A DNA stretch of 33,290 bases, taken from contig CAQOGY010000027.1 of assembly GCA_948847595.1 (NCBI GenBank), positions 1-33,290 of the forward strand, given 5' to 3'. This stretch comes from an uncultured Bacteroides sp. (GTDB taxonomy: Bacteria; Bacteroidota; Bacteroidia; Bacteroidales; Bacteroidaceae). Positions 24,037-31,183 of this stretch are shown piece by piece. The notes under the pieces were generated by a model. The model did not search any database. It was given only the letters and a program-made list of their open reading frames with translations, and was not told where the DNA came from. Each line of letters starts with the position of its first letter. Position 1 is the stretch's first letter. Position numbers and translations under genes: made by a program.

Positions 24037-26028
24037 TTACAATGCTTCTTTTATTGTCTTTATAATCAGCTCGTCATCAGCCAGATAAGGCATCGTTATA
24101 TGATACCCTTCCGAATGTGATTCATTGAAAGCGTCACTAGTTTCCATTGCATGCGGATTGCGGGCCCACGAACGGCGGGCCACTCCGCCCATCACATCCC
24201 AAAGCATAGCCGAGCGAAGTATCTCGTCTACCCGTTCGCTGCCGTCACATACCATGCCGAAGCCGCCATTAATCGCTTTTCCGATACCGACTCCGCCGCC
24301 ATTATGCAGGGCTACCAAGCTCATGCCACGCGCGCAGTTTCCGGCGAAACACTGCACGGCCATATCAGCCATAACATTACTTCCGTCTTTGATATTCGAT
24401 GTCTCACGGAAAGGCGAATCGGTTCCACTCACATCATGATGATCACGGCCCAACATGATTGGTCCTACTTCTCCCCGCCGTACCATTTCATTGAAACGGA
24501 GGGCGATATTCATTCTTCCTACGGCATCCTGATAGAGAATACGTGCCTGAGTACCTACTACCAGCCTGTTCTTTTCGGCGTCGCGTATCCAGTTATAATT
24601 ATCCAGATCCTGTCCCCGTCGATTGACATCAATGCACTCCATTGCGGCACGGTCCGTTTTTATCAGATCTTCGTGCCTACCGCTCAGACATACCCATCGG
24701 AAGGGGCCATAGCCATAATCAAAGAGTTGGGGTCCCATGATATCTTCTACATAACTCGGCCATATAAATCCATCTTTCTCATCAACTCCATTGCGGGAAA
24801 TCTCTTTCACTCCGGCATCATAAATCGCTTTCATAAAGGAGTTGCCATAATCGAAGAAGTAAGTGCCGCGTGCCACCAGTTTCCGGATTACCTCAAAATG
24901 GCGGCGCAAAGAAGCGTCTGCCAGACGACGGAATTGATCAGGAGATTCATGAAGAAGGCGGGTCCGCTCTTCGAAAGTCAAGCCTGCGGGACAGTAGCCT
25001 CCTTCGTAAACGGCATGACAAGAGGTCTGATCGGACAAAAGTTCAATATGAATCTGCTCGCGTTCCGCATATTCCAGCAAATCGACGACGTTACCATGAT
25101 AGGCTATCGAACAAGGTTCCCGACGTTCCATTGCTTCTTTTGCCAGGCGGAAAGCTTCCGACAGGTCCTGTGTGACATGGCCTACCCATCCCTGCCGATA
25201 ACGTGTTTCGATACGGGAGCTATCGACTTCGGCTATAATAGAGGCTGCTCCGGCTATTTCGGCTGCCTTTGGCTGTGCCCCGCTCATTCCTCCCAAACCG
25301 GAAGATACGAAGAGGTGACCACGCAAATCTTTGTCCTGCGGAATGCCGAGTTTCAATCGTCCGGCATTGAGTAATGTATTGAAAGTGCCATGAACAATAC
25401 CCTGCGGACCGATATACATCCAGCCGCCCGCCGTCATCTGCCCATAGTTGGCAACTCCCATTTGTGCGGCAATGTGCCAGTCGTGCTGATTGTCGAACTG
25501 ACCTATCATCATAGAGTTGGTAATAATAACGCGGGGAGCATCGGGACGCGAACGAAACAGGCCCAACGGATGTCCGGACTCAATGACCAGTGTTTGCTCA
25601 GGAGTAAGTTCTTCGAGATATTGCTTGATCAGAAGGTATTGCATCCAGTTCTGACAAACTTGGCCGGTTTCACCATAAGTTACAAGTTCATAGGGATACA
25701 ACGCGATATCAAAACAGAGATTGTTGTCAATCATTACTTGAAAGGCTTTGCCTTCCACACATTTGCCACGATATTCATCAATCGGTCTGGCTTTCAGATC
25801 GCCTGCGGGACGGAAGCGGTATCCGTAAATTCGCCCACGGGTACGCAATTCTTCCATAAATTCAGGTGCCAGTTGCTCATGCAATTCCAAGGGGATATAG
25901 CGCAATGCATTCTTCAATGCCGTAGCTGTCTGCGCCGGCGTAAGCGTATAACTACGGTCGGGGGCCCTCCGGATACCTTCTATGAAAGCTGGGTAGGGAG
26001 GTAACGTGTTGCCAAGAGTTATCTTCAT
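24037..26028 (-). CDS. hutU: Urocanate hydratase, long form
   Basis: This 663-residue NAD-dependent enzyme converts urocanate to imidazolonepropionate. The NAD-binding glycine motif is at about 243-255 (GLGGMSGAQPKAA). MQYLLIKQYL, RSRPDAPRVIITNSMM and ANYGQMTAGGWMYIGPQG are characteristic, and the active-site region GRDHHDVSGTDSPFRET begins at G527. The protein is about 110 residues longer than the well-studied Pseudomonas and Bacillus enzymes (about 555) and nearer in length to the vertebrate type. It is the first gene of the hut operon, with a possible -33/-7 pair ending 55 bp upstream. Confidence 0.96.
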   Translation of the reverse strand: MKITLGNTLPPYPAFIEGIRRAPDRSYTLTPAQTATALKNALRYIPLELHEQLAPEFMEELRTRGRIYGYRFRPAGDLKARPIDEYRGKCVEGKAFQVMIDNNLCFDIALYPYELVTYGETGQVCQNWMQYLLIKQYLEELTPEQTLVIESGHPLGLFRSRPDAPRVIITNSMMIGQFDNQHDWHIAAQMGVANYGQMTAGGWMYIGPQGIVHGTFNTLLNAGRLKLGIPQDKDLRGHLFVSSGLGGMSGAQPKAAEIAGAASIIAEVDSSRIETRYRQGWVGHVTQDLSEAFRLAKEAMERREPCSIAYHGNVVDLLEYAEREQIHIELLSDQTSCHAVYEGGYCPAGLTFEERTRLLHESPDQFRRLADASLRRHFEVIRKLVARGTYFFDYGNSFMKAIYDAGVKEISRNGVDEKDGFIWPSYVEDIMGPQLFDYGYGPFRWVCLSGRHEDLIKTDRAAMECIDVNRRGQDLDNYNWIRDAEKNRLVVGTQARILYQDAVGRMNIALRFNEMVRRGEVGPIMLGRDHHDVSGTDSPFRETSNIKDGSNVMADMAVQCFAGNCARGMSLVALHNGGGVGIGKAINGGFGMVCDGSERVDEILRSAMLWDVMGGVARRSWARNPHAMETSDAFNESHSEGYHITMPYLADDELIIKTIKEAL

Positions 26029-26082
26029 AATAAGCAGAATTAAGGATTACAAACTGTAAGCAATACAGTTCTATAACTCTTC

Positions 26083-26114
26083 GCAATATAGAAAAAAAGA
26101 AGAGAAAAGACAAA
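26083..26114 (-). promoter_or_regulatory. Possible promoter of the hut operon
   Basis: On the minus strand TTTG (26114-26111) is followed after 20 bp by TATATTGC (26090-26083), which matches TAnnTTTG in four of its six fixed positions. The spacing is right for a Bacteroides promoter, and it lies 55 bp before the hutU start codon. No operator is evident, and no hut regulator gene is in the window. Confidence 0.45.
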
Positions 26115-26134
26115 GGTTTTGGTAGATTTATTAT

Positions 26135-26160
26135 CAGAAAGGTATTATTTATTCTTTCTG
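26135..26160. terminator. Weak hairpin at the end of the 26149-26796 gene
   Basis: CAGAAAG (26135-26141) pairs with CTTTCTG (26154-26160), spanning the stop codon of the minus-strand gene. A 7-bp stem with a 12-nt loop and no U tract is a poor terminator, so some read-through into hutU is possible. Confidence 0.3.
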
Positions 26161-26796
26161 CTGCTCACCACACAGCATTTGCAGATACTTGAAGGTATGC
26201 TTCGCTTCCTGACTGTCTTTTGTAAGGTAGGCTTTTTTCCATTCCGGATGTTTTTCCAGCAGTTGCGCCATCTTTTCTTTTCCTACAAAATCAATCTTTC
26301 CGGTCTCACCGTTCAGCTCATAGCAGACCCGTTTAGTAACCAGACTTGAAGCAGCAAGAGCATCTCCCACATTTCCGCCCAGTTTCACATCATCTTCTTC
26401 TGCAAATGTCCCACCGATTACCGACCCTAATGGCATCGCACAGAAATAGATATTTTTGCCCAACTGAACAGCCGGAGCATACCACGCCCCGAAACGCATC
26501 TTTTTATAACGCAACTTACGACAGTTGATAAATAAGTCTCCTTCAGAAGTACGCACCGCAAAACAACGCTTCTTCAACTGGCGGCACATAGATTCATCAT
26601 TGCCTGCCGTTATCCGGTAGTCAGCCCCGCCTGTCAATAGAATCTGGCTTCTGGAACGCTTCTCTACTCGCAACACTGCAAGGGTATCGCCATCTTGAGC
26701 CATCAACTCCTTCAAGTTTGAATAAATGATATTCTGCGCAACTACCGGAAGGCTAATCACGCTTATCAGCAACCACAAAATATATCCTTTCTTCAT
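26149..26796 (-). CDS. Secreted hypothetical protein upstream of the hut operon
   Basis: This 215-residue protein begins with a signal peptide (MKKGYILWLLISVISLPVVAQ). I choose ATG 26796 because a strong GGAGG lies eight bases before it, itself inside a longer alternative frame starting at 26817. The mature part starts with a strand-rich half (LAVLRVEKRSRSQILLTGG), then a run of basic and aromatic residues (LFINCRKLRYKKMRFGAWY), a glycine-rich hydrophobic stretch (MPLGSVIGGTF) and a charged helical C-terminus (KEKMAQLLEKHPEWKKAY). I do not recognise the family with confidence. It lies 120 bp before hutU and may or may not share its transcript; nothing in it suggests a role in histidine use. 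Confidence 0.7.
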   Translation of the reverse strand: MKKGYILWLLISVISLPVVAQNIIYSNLKELMAQDGDTLAVLRVEKRSRSQILLTGGADYRITAGNDESMCRQLKKRCFAVRTSEGDLFINCRKLRYKKMRFGAWYAPAVQLGKNIYFCAMPLGSVIGGTFAEEDDVKLGGNVGDALAASSLVTKRVCYELNGETGKIDFVGKEKMAQLLEKHPEWKKAYLTKDSQEAKHTFKYLQMLCGEQQKE

Positions 26797-26835
26797 AAGC
26801 CATCCTCCTTTCTTCATTCAACGCCTTTTCGAGTG

Positions 26836-26867
26836 GAAAGTTATAAATTTTAGCGCATAAATGCAAG
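26836..26867 (-). promoter_or_regulatory. Weak promoter candidate for the 26149-26796 gene
   Basis: Minus-strand CTTG, a 20-bp spacer and TAACTTTC resemble TTTG and TAnnTTTG with one mismatch each. It would place the start of transcription about 35 bp before the ATG at 26796. Confidence 0.3.
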
Positions 26868-26879
26868 AATGGAAAAAGA

Positions 26880-26922
26880 AATGTTGAAAAAAGAAGCCAG
26901 GAAGCCCTTTCGCCTTCTTGGC
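26880..26922 (-). terminator. Terminator-like hairpin with T run, no gene before it
   Basis: GCCAGGAAG (26896-26904) pairs with CTTCTTGGC (26914-26922), one G-U pair, with a 9-nt loop. On the minus strand the stem is followed by TTCTTTTTTC, a good rho-independent pattern. No minus-strand gene lies upstream for more than 1 kb, so it may end a small RNA or shield the downstream gene from read-through. Confidence 0.55.
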
Positions 26923-27090
26923 ACAGCACCTCTTACACGCAATTATCTCGGAAGCAAGGCAATCGCACCCGAAGTTTGTTTATTCATGAGATACGGTTTA
27001 TGGTTCTTTTCATAATCTTATCTTGGCTTTTTTCATCCGGAATATCAAGCGTTTTATGTGGTATATCAGGCGTTAATACCTGAGTCGTCA

Positions 27091-27296
27091 GGGTTGACTA
27101 AAAAGTCGGTAGTATCTCCAATTCCCCTCCCTTCGGGAAGGAGGGGTGGCTGAAAGCCGGGGTGGTAGGTAAAACAAGGTTATCTCTAATTTACTAGGAA
27201 TAAAAGAATTGCGTATTCACCTACCACCTCCCCCTGCGGGTACTCCTCCTTCCCGAAGGAGGAGATTTAAGATACTACCGACTTTTTAGTCAGCCC
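27091..27296. mobile_element. 206-bp inverted-repeat (MITE-like) element
   Basis: The ends are 27-bp inverted repeats with one mismatch (27091-27117 and 27270-27296); the shared core is AAAAGTCGGTAGTATCT. Inside are nested hairpins: CCCCTCC with GGAGGGG (27124-27146), GGTGGTAGGT (27161-27170) with ACCTACCACC (27219-27228), and CTCCTCCTTC with GAAGGAGGAG (27243-27264). The whole could fold into one cruciform. There is no coding capacity, as expected of a non-autonomous miniature element. Related pieces lie at 8607-8665 (44 identical bases) and 239-256 (terminus only). No clear target-site duplication is visible. Confidence 0.8.
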
Positions 27297-27405
27297 CATA
27301 TCAACTATGAAAGAATAAGCTCCCGGGAACAACAGCAAATGAACGATTCATTATGCTATCATGCAGGCATGATTAATATATTCCGTCAGTAACAATAAAT
27401 CGTTT

Positions 27406-27493
27406 CACGTACATGCTCCCAACAGTCCACGTACGTAAACTATTGGGCTCACATACGTGATCCGAACAGATCACGGACGTGAAACGAAAATAT
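27406..27493. repeat. 22-bp-period array D, core CACGTACGTG
   Basis: Four units start at 27406, 27428, 27450 and 27472, exactly 22 bp apart. Their first ten bases are CACGTACATG, CACGTACGTA, CACATACGTG and CACGGACGTG, each one change from the perfect palindrome CACGTACGTG; the following 12 bases vary. The array also lies within a longer imperfect inverted repeat, with CGTTTCACGT at 27401 and ACGTGAAACG ending at 27486. It lies between the inverted-repeat element and the MutS-like gene. Confidence 0.85.
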
Positions 27494-27705
27494 GAAACGA
27501 ACAAAATATATTAGCCAAACCTTGTTTGCAGGTTAAGGTTGCCGAGTCTTGTCTTAATATAGGCGGCATACAGGAAGTAATATATGGCATAAACAACGTA
27601 CATTCATGCCTAAAAGGGAGTTTTTAACATAGATGGATAAAGGCTTTAAAATAGCACACTAATATCTGATAATCAACAGATTAATTATAATACTCCTTAA
27701 AAACA

Positions 27706-27766
27706 GGTGATAATAGAAAGCAAAAAAAGATCTATTATCACCTTATTATCACCGGTTATTATCACC
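27706..27766. repeat. Iteron-like TATTATCACC motifs
   Basis: TATTATCACC occurs three times directly (starts 27733, 27744, 27757; spacing 11 and 13) and once inverted, GGTGATAATA at 27706. The inverted copy and the first direct copy form a 13-bp perfect stem, AGGTGATAATAGA, around an A-rich loop. A further TTATCAC lies at 27791. The motifs are about 200 bp upstream of the MutS-like gene. Confidence 0.55.
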
Positions 27767-27960
27767 ATTACTTAACTAATTATAAGACACTTATCACGCA
27801 AAGGTGACAAGTGACAATAACAAAGTGTGTTTATTCCCTATGTTACTTTGTTCTAAACCATCACAACTTACTTCATCGCTGATTACTGAATGACCGTTAA
27901 TAAAGAGTAAATCTGCTCTTTACAAAAACACGCTCCCATTCAGCCTTTTACGAATTATAT

Positions 27961-27968
27961 TACCTTTG
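27961..27968 (+). promoter_or_regulatory. Bacteroides-type -7 box of the MutS-like gene
   Basis: TACCTTTG matches TAnnTTTG fully and lies 21 bp before the ATG at 27990, implying a very short leader. No good TTTG box is seen 19-21 bp further upstream. The box overlaps the TTG that would start a longer reading frame, which argues for the ATG at 27990. Confidence 0.5.
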
Positions 27969-27989
27969 TCCGAAAAGCAATATAATCGT

Positions 27990-29804
27990 ATGGAAAAACA
28001 AGAAAATATTATAGCAACCTATCAACAAATCATTCAGGAAACAGAAAAACAACTACAAAAAGCGCGGAAACGCATTCGCTATATCAGCCTTCTGAGACTG
28101 ATCTTATTCGTAGAAGCAGTAGCCTCCGCCATTATTTTTTGGTCCGACGGATGGTTAAAACTCATCGTACTTACCGTACTTCCCATCATCGCTTTCATTT
28201 GGCTGGTGCAAAGCCACAACCGATGGTTTTACTGGAAAGATTATCTCAAAAAGAAAATAGAAATCAATCAGCAGGAACTACGAGCACTGCAATATGACTT
28301 TTCCGACTTCGACAACGGAAAGGAATACATCGATCCGTCTCACCTCTATACTTTCGACTTGGACATATTTGGCGAGCACTCACTATTCCAGTATATCAAT
28401 CGTACTTCGACCCCCATCGGCAAACAGCGTCTTGCCAACTGGTTCAATGCACATCTGGAAGAAAAAGAAGCTATCGAACAACGTCAGGAAGCGATTCGGG
28501 AACTATCTTCAGAACTTGAGTTTCGACAACAATTCCGCCTGCTCGGATTACTTTATAAAGGCAAGCCATCCGACACCTCTGAAATTAAAGAATGGGTCAA
28601 CAGTCCGAGCGACTATCGGAAACACGCTTTCCTCCGTATCCTCCCGACAGCAGTAGGTATTATAAACCTCCTGTGTATCGGCGCAACGATTCTGGGATTT
28701 CTCCCTGCAAGCATCAGCGGGATAGTATTTGCATGCTTTGTCGTATTCAGTTTTATCTTCTCAAAAGGAATAACCAAAATACAAGCGACGTATGGCGAAA
28801 AACTACAAATTCTGTCTACTTACGCCGACCAGATTCTCATCACCGAGAAAAAAGAGATGCACAGCCCTGCATTGCAACAACTGAAAGCCGAACTTACAAG
28901 CCAAAATCAAACAGCTTCCCAGTCCGTACATCGCCTTGCTAAACTCATGAATGCACTCGACCAGCGAGGTAATCTGCTAATGAGCACCATCTTGAACGGC
29001 CTCCTATTTTGGGAACTCCGCCAAGTCATGCAAATCGAGAAATGGAAAGAAGCACACTCCGCAGATCTTCCCCGCTGGATCGAAGCTATCGGAGCAATTG
29101 ATGCTTATTGTTCTCTTGCAACATTCTCATACAACCATCCGGATTACATCTATCCTCAAATAACTTCTCAGTCTTTCCATCTGCAAGCCGAAGCCTTAGG
29201 GCATCCGCTCATGGACCGCAATAAATGTGTCCGCAATGGAATCGATATGGAGAAACGCCCGTTCTTTATCATTATTACCGGCGCCAACATGGCAGGCAAA
29301 AGTACTTACCTGCGCACCGTAGGTGTCAACTACCTCTTGGCTTGCATTGGTGCTCCTGTATGGGCTGCGAAAATGGAAATATTTCCCGCTCGTCTTGTCA
29401 CCAGCCTCCGGACAAGTGATTCACTCACCGACAATGAATCTTACTTCTTCGCCGAACTCAAACGACTGAAACTAATCATTGATAAACTCAAAGCCGGAGA
29501 AGAATTATTTATCATCCTTGATGAAATTCTGAAAGGAACTAACTCTATGGATAAACAGAAAGGTTCTTTTGCCTTAATCAAACAGTTCATGAGCATGGAT
29601 GCCAATGGTATTATCGCTACTCATGACCTACTGCTAGGCACACTAATAGATGCTTTTCCACAAAATATCCGGAATTATTGTTTCGAAGCGGACATTACCA
29701 ACAACGAACTGACATTTTCATACCAGATGAGAAGCGGAGTCGCACAGAACATGAATGCGTGCTTCTTAATGAAAAAAATGGGGATTGCCGTCATCGACGG
29801 TTAA
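27990..29804 (+). CDS. Membrane-associated MutS-like ATPase
   Basis: This 604-residue protein has a C-terminal MutS V ATPase domain: Walker A GANMAGKST (431-439), NESYFFAELKRL, Walker B FIILDEILKGTNS with D511/E512, and the downstream IIATHD motif. A MutS III-like helical core occupies about 120-400 (YINRTSTPIGKQRLANWF). The mismatch-recognition domain I, with its Phe-X-Glu motif, is missing. Two pairs of hydrophobic segments (about 32-75 and 215-262) should anchor it in the membrane, which is unusual for MutS relatives. Such MutS-related membrane proteins are known only as an uncharacterised group in Bacteroidetes. It is the only plus-strand gene here. A role in classical mismatch repair is unlikely. 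The start is ATG 27990; an upstream TTG overlaps the -7 box. Confidence 0.85.
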   Translation: MEKQENIIATYQQIIQETEKQLQKARKRIRYISLLRLILFVEAVASAIIFWSDGWLKLIVLTVLPIIAFIWLVQSHNRWFYWKDYLKKKIEINQQELRALQYDFSDFDNGKEYIDPSHLYTFDLDIFGEHSLFQYINRTSTPIGKQRLANWFNAHLEEKEAIEQRQEAIRELSSELEFRQQFRLLGLLYKGKPSDTSEIKEWVNSPSDYRKHAFLRILPTAVGIINLLCIGATILGFLPASISGIVFACFVVFSFIFSKGITKIQATYGEKLQILSTYADQILITEKKEMHSPALQQLKAELTSQNQTASQSVHRLAKLMNALDQRGNLLMSTILNGLLFWELRQVMQIEKWKEAHSADLPRWIEAIGAIDAYCSLATFSYNHPDYIYPQITSQSFHLQAEALGHPLMDRNKCVRNGIDMEKRPFFIIITGANMAGKSTYLRTVGVNYLLACIGAPVWAAKMEIFPARLVTSLRTSDSLTDNESYFFAELKRLKLIIDKLKAGEELFIILDEILKGTNSMDKQKGSFALIKQFMSMDANGIIATHDLLLGTLIDAFPQNIRNYCFEADITNNELTFSYQMRSGVAQNMNACFLMKKMGIAVIDG

Positions 29805-29809
29805 TCCCC
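29780..29809 (+). terminator. Hairpin spanning the MutS-like stop codon
   Basis: GGGGATT (29780-29786) pairs with AATCCCC (29803-29809), and CCGT with ACGG inside it, forming a strong stem that includes the TAA stop codon (29802-29804). There is no U tract after it, so it may be a pausing or 3'-protection structure rather than a classical terminator. Confidence 0.45.
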
Positions 29810-29994
29810 ACATGTCAAATTATTCCTTAAAGCCTGCTTGTATCTAAGCTATTAAGACATAGAAGTGCGATATTCAGTAATTATCAATCCATTATCCATT
29901 TATCCCTGCATCCCTGCACTTGACTATCTTAGAAATGATCTTCTGATGAATGACAATTCGCCATCAACATGAATACCATTTGGCATTAAGCACT

Positions 29995-30534
29995 TTAATT
30001 CAATTGACTTTTAGTCAGAAACGCAGCAACAGCTGCAGCTGCATCATTGGTAAAATAATGCACAGCAGTCACCGGCTGATATGTATAAGGTACAAACTGG
30101 AATAGCTGTACAGCTGCAAATTTATTATCAGCAGATAGTATCACGTCCATACGTATATTACCACTTGCCTCACTCTTAATCTTTGAATCCGCAGAAAATG
30201 AACCGGAATTAACAAGGTCAGTCAACTTGTCCATATGCTTCAGATCAAAGAAAATACTACGCTCTTTCGCTATGCTTCCTGTCGGTACATAAACCACTTC
30301 TTTTGACTTCCAGAAAAGCCGGAATATACCTAAAAGGAACAATCCTGTTCCAAAGACCATCAGAGCCATACTGACAGTAGACGATTTATCTTCCAGTTCA
30401 AAAGTAGAAGCAAAAGATAAAATACCAATCAGTAACATTACACAAGAAATTAAAAGACCGGAGATACTCGTACGTTTAGCGATATCGGGATGTGAAGATG
30501 CAAATATAGTAGCATCAATAGCTTGAGTTGCCAT
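29995..30534 (-). CDS. Hypothetical membrane protein with two transmembrane helices
   Basis: This 179-residue protein begins MATQAIDATIFASSHPDIAK from the ATG at 30534; a longer frame to 30591 adds 19 residues with no support. Two hydrophobic helices (about 25-45, ISGLLISCVMLLIGILSF, and 55-75, VSMALMVFGTGLFLLGIF) form a hairpin. The soluble remainder has a strand-rich centre (MDVILSADNKFAAVQLFQFV) and ends DAAAAVAAFLTKSQLN. I do not recognise the family. It lies about 105 bp after the small secreted protein upstream and converges with the MutS-like gene. Confidence 0.7.
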   Translation of the reverse strand: MATQAIDATIFASSHPDIAKRTSISGLLISCVMLLIGILSFASTFELEDKSSTVSMALMVFGTGLFLLGIFRLFWKSKEVVYVPTGSIAKERSIFFDLKHMDKLTDLVNSGSFSADSKIKSEASGNIRMDVILSADNKFAAVQLFQFVPYTYQPVTAVHYFTNDAAAAVAAFLTKSQLN

Positions 30535-30640
30535 AATATTGAAGTTTAAATTATTAGTAAAAATATGAAGATAATAAAGACTGACCGGCACTATATAATT
30601 AACGCCAGCAATCCGTAAAATAATACCAATAAATAAACGT

Positions 30641-31036
30641 CTAAATAATAATATGCCTTAAAGTAAATACATAATATTCACTTGCAGGCTGGCAATAATA
30701 GGAAGTTGTAGTATTATAAATCCTTCCCCAATGCTGTGACAGCGAGTTATCACGGTCTGCACAACATTGCAGCACATTTCTCAGAGAAGAGAAGTATTCA
30801 CCGATTTGCACACGTTGGATGCGTGTCACCGATATCTGATGGCTTTGCAAATTAGTTAATTCAGCCACAGGAAGATAAGGAGATTCTGGAGCATTAATCT
30901 GCCCCTGCGGTTTCATAGAATATGTAACAGCATGCTCTGGTTGTTCCACCTGCTTTTCAGTGAAAACATTGCCTGCGACCCCATGAAGGGCAACTGCCAG
31001 CAACAGAAACAATATTACCTTTACAAATTTTGCCAT
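30641..31036 (-). CDS. Small secreted hypothetical protein
   Basis: This 131-residue protein has a signal peptide (about 1-23, MAKFVKVILFLLLAVALHG). The ATG at 31036 is preceded by AGGAG six bases upstream, which decides it over an in-frame start four codons earlier. The mature chain has a conserved-looking centre (LQSHQISVTRIQRV, then LRNVLQCCADRDNSLSQHWG) with a Cys-Cys pair and a third cysteine in YYCQP, and ends VFTLRHIII. The family is unrecognised, though the sharp motif blocks suggest a real, conserved protein. It lies about 90 bp beyond the ribosomal operon terminator and is transcribed separately. Confidence 0.7.
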   Translation of the reverse strand: MAKFVKVILFLLLAVALHGVAGNVFTEKQVEQPEHAVTYSMKPQGQINAPESPYLPVAELTNLQSHQISVTRIQRVQIGEYFSSLRNVLQCCADRDNSLSQHWGRIYNTTTSYYCQPASEYYVFTLRHIII

Positions 31037-31127
31037 ATTCTCCTGCAAATATAACAGATAATTCTTACGAAAAGTTCATTCGGTAAATCTTTTAATGTAT
31101 CTTAGTATAACTAAAATATAAAGATAC

Positions 31128-31159
31128 AAAAAAGGCTACCCGTGTGAGTAGCCTTTTTT
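31128..31159 (-). terminator. Rho-independent terminator after rplQ
   Basis: A perfect 12-bp stem, AAAAAAGGCTAC (31128-31139) with GTAGCCTTTTTT (31148-31159), has an 8-nt loop. On the minus strand it ends in a run of six Ts, 25 bp beyond the rplQ stop codon. It closes the rpsD-rpoA-rplQ transcript and could work in both directions. Confidence 0.92.
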
Positions 31160-31183
31160 ATATGTATACGAATAACTTTAAAA

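Larger units (their letters stand above)
26797..27989. other. Gene-free divergent intergenic region with repeats
   Basis: About 1.2 kb without a supportable gene lies between the minus-strand secreted protein and the plus-strand MutS-like gene. It contains a weak promoter for the former (26836-26867), a terminator-like hairpin (26896-26922), a possible degenerate 21/22-bp repeat (27042-27096), a complete inverted-repeat element (27091-27296), 22-bp array D (27406-27493) and repeated TATTATCACC motifs (27706-27766). A TACCTTTG -7 box precedes the MutS-like gene. Confidence 0.7.

Noticed and set aside
24151..25374. A 407-codon plus-strand frame opposite hutU
   Set aside because: It is antisense to conserved urocanate hydratase sequence and shows no domain of its own.
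27706..27800. A replication origin at the iteron-like motifs
   Set aside because: No dnaA, no replication initiator gene and no DnaA-box cluster is nearby; four copies of a 10-mer are not enough.
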